NCBI GenBank assembly: GCA_007117525.1
Contig: SKGJ01000216.1
Location: 1 to 5,225, forward strand
Direction: 5' to 3'
Origin: Alkalimonas sp.
Lineage (GTDB): Bacteria; Pseudomonadota; Gammaproteobacteria; Enterobacterales; Alteromonadaceae
DNA: 5,225 nucleotides
Position numbers and translations under genes: made by a program
In this document: positions 1 to 5,225 of the stretch, piece by piece
Numbering within the stretch: position 1 is the stretch's first letter
Layout: each line of letters opens with the position of its first letter
Notes under the pieces: model-generated
Told to the model about the DNA's origin: nothing
Seen by the model: the letters and a program-made list of their open reading frames with translations, nothing else
The model's database searches: none

Positions 1-676
1 AGCCTAAGTAAAACTGCTGAGCCGCCAGATTGGGCAGTTGCACTGGCACCCCGGTATTGAACAGATCAAAACTGTAGGTATCACCTTTCAGTTGAGCCGG
101 CATGCCATTGAGGCTGATCACGATAGGATCCTGCAACTCACTGGCAAGCAGAGTCTGGCTGCTGATGGCAGCCCAGCTGTATTCCATTTGGAATGAAAAG
201 TCCCAACTGACTTGCTGACCGTCCGCCAATTGGGCTGTACCAGTAAAGCTGGCGGAAACAGCTTGATAGCCAAACTCCCATTCGGTAATACGGATCAGCT
301 CATCACTGCCTTCGGCTGGCTCTGTCGGCACGGCTTGAGGCTTGGCTGCCGTGGGGTTAAGCTGAAACAGCTCAATCTGGCGGTTGGACAACTGCTCCAG
401 AATGCGCTTGACCATGCCTACGGTTTGATAGGCATTGAAGGTCTTTTCCTCCAGTGCTTGTTCTTCGTCCAATGCTTGATCGTCGCTGAGCTCCGTCGCT
501 GCAGGTTCGATGCGGTTGCGCTGCAGCGCCAACTGCGCTTGCTCAGCTGCTTGCGCAGGCAAGATTGGCGTTGCCGCCCGATTAGCAGTTACCTGGCTGC
601 GTTGCTCCTGGCGACCTTGAAAGACTGCACTGATTTCCGTCGCCCGGAGTTGCTGCGTTGCTGTCAGAAGTTCCAT
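1..676 (-). CDS. Hypothetical protein, N-terminal part of an EF-hand/calcium-binding-like family (partial, C-terminus beyond window)
   Basis: Reading the minus strand from ATG at 676 gives 225 uninterrupted codons to the window edge, so the gene is cut at its 3' end. The start is chosen because GGAG (686-683) lies 6 nt upstream and the resulting short N-terminus fits the family as I remember it. In-frame ATGs at 763 and 838 are alternatives. There is no signal peptide or membrane segment. Residues 1-30 are polar, and 35-78 are rich in Ala/Gln/Glu and low in complexity. Residues 80-105 form a likely amphipathic helix (MVKRILEQLSNRQIELF). Residues 128-210 look beta-rich, with the blocks SFTGTAQLADGQQVSWDF, LQDPIVISLNG and YSFDLFNTG. 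These blocks resemble a proteobacterial hypothetical family that normally continues into an Asp/Gly-rich, EF-hand-like calcium-binding stretch. That stretch is not visible here, so calcium binding is inference. The gene is divergent from the efflux operon, and no functional link is evident. Confidence 0.8.
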   Translation of the reverse strand, partial: MELLTATQQLRATEISAVFQGRQEQRSQVTANRAATPILPAQAAEQAQLALQRNRIEPAATELSDDQALDEEQALEEKTFNAYQTVGMVKRILEQLSNRQIELFQLNPTAAKPQAVPTEPAEGSDELIRITEWEFGYQAVSASFTGTAQLADGQQVSWDFSFQMEYSWAAISSQTLLASELQDPIVISLNGMPAQLKGDTYSFDLFNTGVPVQLPNLAAQQFYLG

Positions 677-810
677 AACAGGCTCCGGCTGGGGATGAAG
701 TCTTGTTATCGGCTGGAATCTGGATGAGTTGAGTGTTTTTTGAACAAAATTGCTGTGTTCCATCCTGTTTGAATGGTTGTAGATCCGATAGCCGTCTGAA
801 TTAAAAAAAC

Positions 811-831
811 TACTGGTATAGTTTATTAGTA
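811..831. promoter_or_regulatory. Imperfect 21-bp dyad overlapping the -10, possible operator
   Basis: The sequence is centred on G821. Seven of ten base pairs are symmetric: TACT/AGTA at the ends, then TA/TA and an inner A/T, with mismatches at the 5th, 6th and 9th positions. It covers the whole predicted -10 hexamer. Efflux operons are commonly controlled by TetR- or MarR-type repressors binding such dyads, so a repressor site is a reasonable guess. No regulator gene is present in the window, and AT-rich DNA readily gives weak palindromes by chance. Confidence 0.3.
814..822 (+). promoter_or_regulatory. Putative extended -10 promoter for the adaptor-permease operon
   Basis: TGGTATAGT matches the extended -10 pattern TGnTATAAT with one change in the hexamer (TATAGT). 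No good -35 hexamer lies 16-18 bp upstream; the best nearby match is CTGAAT at 796-801 with a 15-bp spacer. This is compatible with an extended -10 promoter, which depends less on -35 contacts. An A7 run sits just upstream at 803-809. Transcription would begin near 829, giving a leader of about 54 nt to the preferred GTG start at 883. This is a motif-based prediction only. Confidence 0.5.
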
Positions 832-870
832 TCATCATGGGTGATGTCTTGGCCGTTGAAGAATGATTCG

Positions 871-876
871 AAGGGG
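871..876 (+). promoter_or_regulatory. Ribosome binding site that decides the adaptor start
   Basis: AAGGGG lies 6 nt upstream of GTG at 883. The upstream in-frame candidates, GTG 841 and ATG 844, have no comparable purine-rich site at proper spacing. They would also sit only about 12-15 nt from the predicted transcription start. This supports 883 as the real start. Confidence 0.6.
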
Positions 877-882
877 AAATGT

Positions 883-1956
883 GTGAGGCGATGCAAAGCA
901 ATTGGTTGGAAGCAAGCTGTGGTGCTTTTGGTCCTGGGACTGCTGGCGGGCTGTGAGTCTGCTGAGCCGACCAGCAACGCGACCGGTACCGCAGAGGAAA
1001 GCCGGGCCATTGCCGTGGCTGCTGCTGAAGTGCAGTATCGGGACTTATCCCGCCGTCTGCTGCTCTCTGCCAGCGTACGGCCACGGGAAACTGTGCGCAT
1101 TTCAGCGCAAACCCGCGGTATTGTGCAGCAACTCCTGGTTGAAGAAGGCGATTCTGTCCATGCCGGCCAATTGCTGCTTAGCCTGGACCAGGCGGAGCAG
1201 CGGGCTGAACTGGCGCGGGCAGAGGCGTTGCTGGAGCAAGCACGACTAGCGTATCGGCGGCAAGCTGAGCTTTATCAGCGTGAACTGACCAGTGCTTCGG
1301 AGTATCAGGCGCAGGCGGCAGCCTTGCGGGTCGCTGAAAGCGAGTACCAATTGTGGCAAACCCGGGTGGCTTTTGGCACTGTGCTGGCGCCGCGTGATGC
1401 GGTGGTGAGCCGACGCTGGGTTGAGCTTGGTGAAAGCATTCGTGAGCAGGATCCTCTATTGGAGCTGACCGATGTATCCCAATTGGTGCTGCACTTGGGG
1501 GTGTCCGAACTCGATGTGGCTTATCTAACCCTGGGACAGCAGGTGGAGGTGCAGCTGGATGCGATGCCGGGTCGCACCTTGACCGCTGAAATCCGCCGGA
1601 TTTTTCCAACCGCTGAACTTAGCAGCCGTTTTATCACAGTGGAAGTGGCTCTGCCTGAAGAGGCTTGGCAGCAAGGGGTACGGCCAGGCTTTCTGGGGCG
1701 GGTAAATCTGACGATAGATGCCCGGCAGGATGCGTTGGCGGTACCAGCTTCGGCTGTGGTGCAGCACGAGGGCGGTGCTTTTATGATGGTCATTGTCAAT
1801 GAGCGTCTGGAGAAGCGTGCAGTGCAAACCGGGGTGCAGCGCGGCCAATGGCTGGAAATTACCGAAGGGGTTGAAGCCGGCGAAGTGGTGTTGGCAGCAC
1901 TGGCCAGTGAAATGAACGAAGGCCAGCGTGTCCGAATCGTTGGTTGGCGGGGTTAA
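883..1956 (+). CDS. RND efflux periplasmic adaptor subunit (membrane fusion protein, lipoprotein)
   Basis: This is the periplasmic adaptor of a tripartite RND pump, bridging the inner-membrane permease and an outer-membrane TolC-type channel. Starting at GTG 883 the protein has 357 residues, normal for the family. A 5' extension to 841/844 would add 13-14 residues. Residues 1-24 are a lipoprotein signal: Arg/Lys-rich start, hydrophobic VVLLVLGLLAG, then lipobox Cys24 with Glu at +2. The two halves of the lipoyl domain are about 67-102 (GIVQQLLVEEGDSVHAGQ) and 164-197 (LAPRDAVVSRRWVELGESI). Between them, 103-162 form a short Ala/Glu/Arg-rich alpha-hairpin. Residues 205-280 resemble the beta-barrel domain, and about 285-355 the membrane-proximal domain (LAVPASAVV). 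The stop lies 5 bp before the permease ATG, so the two genes are almost certainly one operon. Substrate and exact subfamily cannot be read from the adaptor. Confidence 0.93.
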   Translation: MRRCKAIGWKQAVVLLVLGLLAGCESAEPTSNATGTAEESRAIAVAAAEVQYRDLSRRLLLSASVRPRETVRISAQTRGIVQQLLVEEGDSVHAGQLLLSLDQAEQRAELARAEALLEQARLAYRRQAELYQRELTSASEYQAQAAALRVAESEYQLWQTRVAFGTVLAPRDAVVSRRWVELGESIREQDPLLELTDVSQLVLHLGVSELDVAYLTLGQQVEVQLDAMPGRTLTAEIRRIFPTAELSSRFITVEVALPEEAWQQGVRPGFLGRVNLTIDARQDALAVPASAVVQHEGGAFMMVIVNERLEKRAVQTGVQRGQWLEITEGVEAGEVVLAALASEMNEGQRVRIVGWRG

Positions 1957-1961
1957 GTGCT

Positions 1962-4900
1962 ATGCGCAAAACAACAGCCAGCAGCACGTCCGCAATTACC
2001 CGTTGGGCCATCGATCGACCGGTGGGCACCTTGGCACTGGCATCCGTTATTCTGGTGCTGGGGTTGTTTTTCATCCAGCGCCTGCCGGTGGACTTATTGC
2101 CGCACATTGAGTACCCACAAATTCGGGTCACGGTAAATTACTCTGGGGTGGCACCGGAGGTGATGGAAGAGCAGGTGACCCGGGTGCTGGAGCGCAATCT
2201 GGCCTCGGTTGAAAATCTGGTGCATATCGACAGCCGGGCATCGGAAGGGCGAACCAATGTTAATTTGCATTTTAGTTATGGCACCAATCTGGATGTCGCC
2301 TTGCAAAATGCGTCCCGGGCGCTGGAGCTGGCGCGCACCCAGTTACCTCGTGATATCGAGCCTCCCCGGCTGTATAAGTTTGATCCTTCCCAGGCGCCTA
2401 TCTGGCAGGCTGGTTTTAGCTCACCCATTCGAACCGAAGTTGAAGTACGTGACTGGATAGAAAATCGCCTGACACCGCATTTGATTGCCATTGAAGGGGT
2501 GTCCTCGGTAGAGGCTGCTGGTGGTTTGGAGCGGGAAGTGCAGGTGATACTGGATCAGCACCGCCTGGCTGCCTACCAGCTGACCATGCAGGATGTGGTG
2601 CAGCAGCTGGCGGCAGAAAATGTCGATATCGCCGGCGGCTGGGTTACCTCGGATCGCTTTGATGTGATGTCCAAAACCGAAGGTCGCTTTCGCAGCGTCG
2701 AAGACATTGAGCAGTTGATGTTGCCGCTGCCGGGCTCGGATCAGCGCATTCGTTTGCGTGAAGTGGCAACCGTCACGGACAGCTTTCGTGAGCAGCGGGT
2801 TTTCAGCCGGTTAAATGGCGTACCTGCGGTGCAGTTGTCGGTTTTTAAACTGCCGGAAGCCAATACGGTTGAAGTGGTTGAGCAGGTACAAAATGCCATT
2901 GCGCAGCTGGAACGCTCGGGGTTTATTCCGGCGGATATGGCCGTTCAGGCCATCAATGATCCGGCCTTTTTTATTCGCGGAGCCATTGCCAGTGTCTCCA
3001 GTGCTGCCATTTTAGGCGGCTGTCTGGCGATGTTGGTGGTCTGGCTTTTTTTGGGCAGTTTGCGCAAAAGCTTTGTGATTGGCTTATCCATTCCGATTGC
3101 TTTGATGGCGACCTTTGCCATGATGGGGCAAGGCGGGCTGACCATCAACATCATCAGCCTGGGGGGGTTGGCGCTGGGTGTCGGCTTATTGCTGGACAAT
3201 GCCATTGTGATGCTGGAAAACATTTTTCGTCATCACGAAAAGTTGCACAAAGCACCAAACCAAGCGGCCAAGGAAGGCTCGGCGGAAGTCGCCTCGGCAG
3301 TCATTGCCGGTACCATGACCAATCTGGCGGCTGTGGTGCCTTTTTTACTGATTACCGGTATGGCGGCGCTGGTGTTTCGGGAAATGATTCTGACCATCTC
3401 CTTTGCGATCCTGGCGACTTTAGTCGCTGCCCTGACCCTGGTGCCGATGTTGGCGGCTTTGCTGGGCAAGGTGCGTTGGCAAAGTGGTTTGGGTCAGAGT
3501 CTGCCCGTGCGTAGTTTTCATCGATTACTGGACACACTCAGGTTGAGCTACGGTCGTTTGCTTGGCTGGGCGCTAAAAGCGCGTTGGTGGGTACTGGCGG
3601 CGACTGCTGTAGCCTTTTTCGGCAGTTACCAACTGTTTCAGCAACTGGGTGGTGAATTTTTACCTCCGGTCGATGACGGCAGTGTGTCGGTACGGATCGC
3701 TTTGCCGCCGGGGACACCGCCACAGGAAACCGAGGCCATGAGCCGTGAAGTTGAAGCTCTGCTGGCCTCCATGCCGCATGTTGAAACCCTGTTCGCTTTG
3801 GTCGGCGGGCACTTAAGTGGTGGCATTGTCAATGAACGCCCGGGGGTAGCGAACTTTCGCATGCAGCTTACCCCGGCCAGTCAGCGGCCTGAGATGACGG
3901 CAGGGCAGTGGGTCAGCCATACCCAACAGGCATTGCAGCAGCTGTCCTTGCCGGGTGCCCGCATCAGTGTGCGCCCACCCAGCATCCGTGGCTTGCGTTT
4001 TGGTCGCGCCGGAGCAGACTTCTCGGTGGCTATCGTTGGCGAGGACTTGGCCGGCTTGCACCGTGTCTCCAATCAAATCGCTGCTCTGCTGCAGGATGTG
4101 CCGGGCTTGCAGGGGCTGGAAACTGCCCGTGAAGAGCAAAGTCCTTTGTTGCAAATCCGGGTGGATCGTGAGCGGGCGGCAGATTTTGGTTTGGGCGTGG
4201 CAGAGGTTGGTCAGGCCATCCGGCAAGCGGTGCATGGCGCTGTGCCATCACGTTTTGTCGATCAAACCCGTGAATACGATATTCGGGTGCAATTGCCCCG
4301 TGCCCAGGTGCAGGATGCCGAACAGCTGGGTAATTTGCTGCTGTTTCGTCAGCAGGGACAAACGGTGTTTTTACGCGATTTGGCTCGGTTTGAACTCACC
4401 GATGGCCCGGCCCATATTGAGCGGGAGAATCAAAGCCGTTTGCTGCGGATGAATGCCGATATCAATACCGCTGAGTCGGATGTCGCCAGTCTGATGGCTG
4501 AAGTGGAGCGGCGGCTGGAAAGCTTGGAGTTGCCGGATCAGTTTAGCCTGATTTTAGGGGGACAGTGGGAAACCATGCAAGAAACTCAGCGTGAGCTTGG
4601 CCTGGTGATTCTATTGTCGATTTTCCTGGTGTTTGTGGTGCTGGCGGTGCAGTACGAAAAGCTGAGCAATCCGCTGGTGATTATTGCTGCGGCACCCATG
4701 TCATTGATGGGCGTGGTATTGGCCTTGTGGCTCACCGGCAGCTTGCTGTCGGCACCGGTGCTGATTGGGGTGGTGCTCTTGATTGGTATCGTGGTAAACA
4801 ATGCCATTTTGCTGGTGGAGTACATTGAGCTTGGTCGCGCTGAAGGCAAGACCATGCAGCAAGCTGTGGTTGATGCAGGCCAGGTCAGGTTGCGCCCTAT

Positions 4901-5105
4901 TTTAATGACCACGCTCACCACCGTGCTGGGCATGACGCCTTTGGCAATAGGGCTGGGCGAGGGGGCTGAGATCATGCAGCCACTTGCGATTAGCGTGATT
5001 GGTGGCTTGCTCGGCGCGATGTTGCTGACTTTGCTGCTGGTGCCGGTGCTCTATGTGTTGATTATTGGCGCCAGTGAAAAGTTGGTCCAATCTATAACCA
5101 AGTAA
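1962..5105 (+). CDS. RND efflux transporter permease subunit (AcrB/ACR_tran family)
   Basis: This is an inner-membrane proton-driven exporter of 1047 residues, the usual RND length. ATG 1962 is chosen over the in-frame TTG 1944: GGGG (1949-1952) lies 9 nt upstream, and the family typically begins just before the ITRWAIDRPVGT motif. The layout is the classic duplicated one: TM1 (about 21-41), a large periplasmic loop (about 42-339, starting RLPVDLLPHIEYPQI), TM2-6 (about 340-500), TM7 (about 541-560), a second periplasmic loop (about 561-878, with a Gly-rich switch-like loop VGGHLSGGIVNERPG), and TM8-12 (about 880-1036). The TM4 relay motif is GLLLDNAIVMLEN (Asp412-Asn413), where AcrB has Asp-Asp. 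TM10 has GIVVNNAILLVEY, with Asn946 at the AcrB Lys940 position. TM11 keeps VRLRPILMT, with Arg976 and Thr983 matching AcrB Arg971 and Thr978. Substrate is unknown. A drug or amphiphile exporter is more likely than a CusA-type metal pump, but this is not proven. Confidence 0.95.
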   Translation: MRKTTASSTSAITRWAIDRPVGTLALASVILVLGLFFIQRLPVDLLPHIEYPQIRVTVNYSGVAPEVMEEQVTRVLERNLASVENLVHIDSRASEGRTNVNLHFSYGTNLDVALQNASRALELARTQLPRDIEPPRLYKFDPSQAPIWQAGFSSPIRTEVEVRDWIENRLTPHLIAIEGVSSVEAAGGLEREVQVILDQHRLAAYQLTMQDVVQQLAAENVDIAGGWVTSDRFDVMSKTEGRFRSVEDIEQLMLPLPGSDQRIRLREVATVTDSFREQRVFSRLNGVPAVQLSVFKLPEANTVEVVEQVQNAIAQLERSGFIPADMAVQAINDPAFFIRGAIASVSSAAILGGCLAMLVVWLFLGSLRKSFVIGLSIPIALMATFAMMGQGGLTINIISLGGLALGVGLLLDNAIVMLENIFRHHEKLHKAPNQAAKEGSAEVASAVIAGTMTNLAAVVPFLLITGMAALVFREMILTISFAILATLVAALTLVPMLAALLGKVRWQSGLGQSLPVRSFHRLLDTLRLSYGRLLGWALKARWWVLAATAVAFFGSYQLFQQLGGEFLPPVDDGSVSVRIALPPGTPPQETEAMSREVEALLASMPHVETLFALVGGHLSGGIVNERPGVANFRMQLTPASQRPEMTAGQWVSHTQQALQQLSLPGARISVRPPSIRGLRFGRAGADFSVAIVGEDLAGLHRVSNQIAALLQDVPGLQGLETAREEQSPLLQIRVDRERAADFGLGVAEVGQAIRQAVHGAVPSRFVDQTREYDIRVQLPRAQVQDAEQLGNLLLFRQQGQTVFLRDLARFELTDGPAHIERENQSRLLRMNADINTAESDVASLMAEVERRLESLELPDQFSLILGGQWETMQETQRELGLVILLSIFLVFVVLAVQYEKLSNPLVIIAAAPMSLMGVVLALWLTGSLLSAPVLIGVVLLIGIVVNNAILLVEYIELGRAEGKTMQQAVVDAGQVRLRPILMTTLTTVLGMTPLAIGLGEGAEIMQPLAISVIGGLLGAMLLTLLLVPVLYVLIIGASEKLVQSITK

Positions 5106-5124
5106 CCTCAAGATGCGAGTTTCA

Positions 5125-5221
5125 GAGCCTTTGGGCGCTTTCAATGCAAGGCACACTGGCGACGCAATGTCGACCACCTTGCTAGCCAGGGTAACACCGC
5201 AGTGGAAGCGCCCAGAGGCTC
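5125..5221. repeat. Long imperfect palindrome with internal hairpins (possible MITE-like or structured intergenic element)
   Basis: Arms 5125-5147 and 5199-5221 pair at 22 of 23 positions in RNA: 20 Watson-Crick, two G-U, and one A-G mismatch at 5144/5202. The 51-nt interior holds further pairings: CTGGC (5156-5160) with GCCAG (5185-5189), CGAC (5160-5163) with GTCG (5169-5172), and alternatively GCAAGG (5146-5151) with CCTTGC (5177-5182). It begins 19 bp after the permease stop. No T-run follows the left arm on the minus strand, and only 4 bases remain after the right arm, so it is not a canonical Rho-independent terminator as seen. It could be a dispersed palindromic repeat, an mRNA 3'-end stabiliser or an RNA structure. 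Nothing in 5106-5225 looks like a gene. Confidence 0.7.
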
Positions 5222-5225
5222 CCGC

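Larger units (their letters stand above)
677..882. other. Divergent intergenic region
   Basis: This 206-bp region separates the leftward hypothetical gene from the rightward efflux operon. The part at 764-840 is visibly more AT-rich than the flanking genes and includes an A7 run (803-809). It carries the extended -10 element and dyad listed separately. The minus-strand reading frame of the left gene stays open through this region, so the stretch 677-763 could be coding if an upstream start is used. I found no convincing minus-strand promoter and no RNA gene here. Confidence 0.6.

Noticed and set aside
212..727. Plus-strand open frame of 171 codons
   Set aside because: It lies antisense to the minus-strand gene at 1-676. 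Its translation is rich in Cys, Arg and Leu, with no recognisable domain, whereas the minus-strand frame gives a family-like protein with a good ribosome binding site.
810..1100. Minus-strand open frame of 96 codons across the promoter and adaptor N-terminus
   Set aside because: It is antisense to the adaptor signal peptide, has Arg/Ser-rich composition typical of shadow frames, and shows no recognisable motif.
1944..1961. TTG at 1944 as permease start, overlapping the adaptor stop
   Set aside because: No clear ribosome binding site precedes TTG 1944, while ATG 1962 has an upstream GGGG and gives the usual family N-terminus.
1962..5105. Heavy-metal (CusA/CzcA-type) RND permease
   Set aside because: The TM4 and TM10 motifs (LDNAIVMLEN, VVNNAILLVEY) do not match the metal-pump pattern I know. 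The adaptor has no His/Met-rich metal-binding stretch, and no metal-related neighbours are present.
5125..5221. Canonical Rho-independent terminator
   Set aside because: The stem is strong, but the 51-nt interior is long and no T-run follows either arm within the window. It may still aid termination or mRNA stability.
5125..5221. Integron attC recombination site
   Set aside because: Size and imperfect symmetry would fit, but I see no RYYYAAC/GTTRRRY core pair at the arm ends, and there is no integron gene cassette context.

Overview
The window looks like a fragment of a gammaproteobacterial chromosome. It has moderate GC (mid-50s percent by eye), a lipoprotein-type RND adaptor typical of Gram-negative bacteria, and a divergent gene that resembles a cytoplasmic-looking protein family I recall from marine and aquatic gammaproteobacteria. 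I cannot name a genus from the sequence alone.

Layout: (1) Positions 1-676, minus strand, hold the N-terminal 225 codons of a gene that runs off the left edge. Its sequence resembles hypothetical proteins whose C-terminal halves usually carry an EF-hand-like, Asp/Gly-rich calcium-binding segment; that half lies outside the window. (2) Positions 677-882 form a divergent intergenic region. It contains a plausible extended -10 promoter for the rightward genes, overlapped by an imperfect 21-bp dyad that could be an operator. (3) Positions 883-1956, plus strand, encode a lipid-anchored periplasmic adaptor (membrane fusion protein). (4) Positions 1962-5105, plus strand, starting 5 bp after the adaptor stop, encode the inner-membrane RND permease. 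(5) Positions 5106-5225 hold no gene, but contain a 23-position, nearly perfect long-range inverted repeat (5125-5147 with 5199-5221) that encloses smaller hairpins.

The adaptor and permease form a two-gene efflux operon. The adaptor, anchored by a lipidated Cys, would link the permease to an outer-membrane TolC-like channel encoded elsewhere. The permease would use the proton gradient to export an unknown substrate. Its proton-relay signature (Asp-Asn in TM4, Asn-Asn in TM10, Arg retained in TM11) differs from AcrB and points to one of the less characterised RND branches. No regulator gene is visible.

Most of the window is an ordinary RND efflux locus. The parts most worth a second look are the structured palindrome downstream of the permease, the dyad over the promoter, and the truncated divergent gene. 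I see no convincing evidence for a wholly new system.
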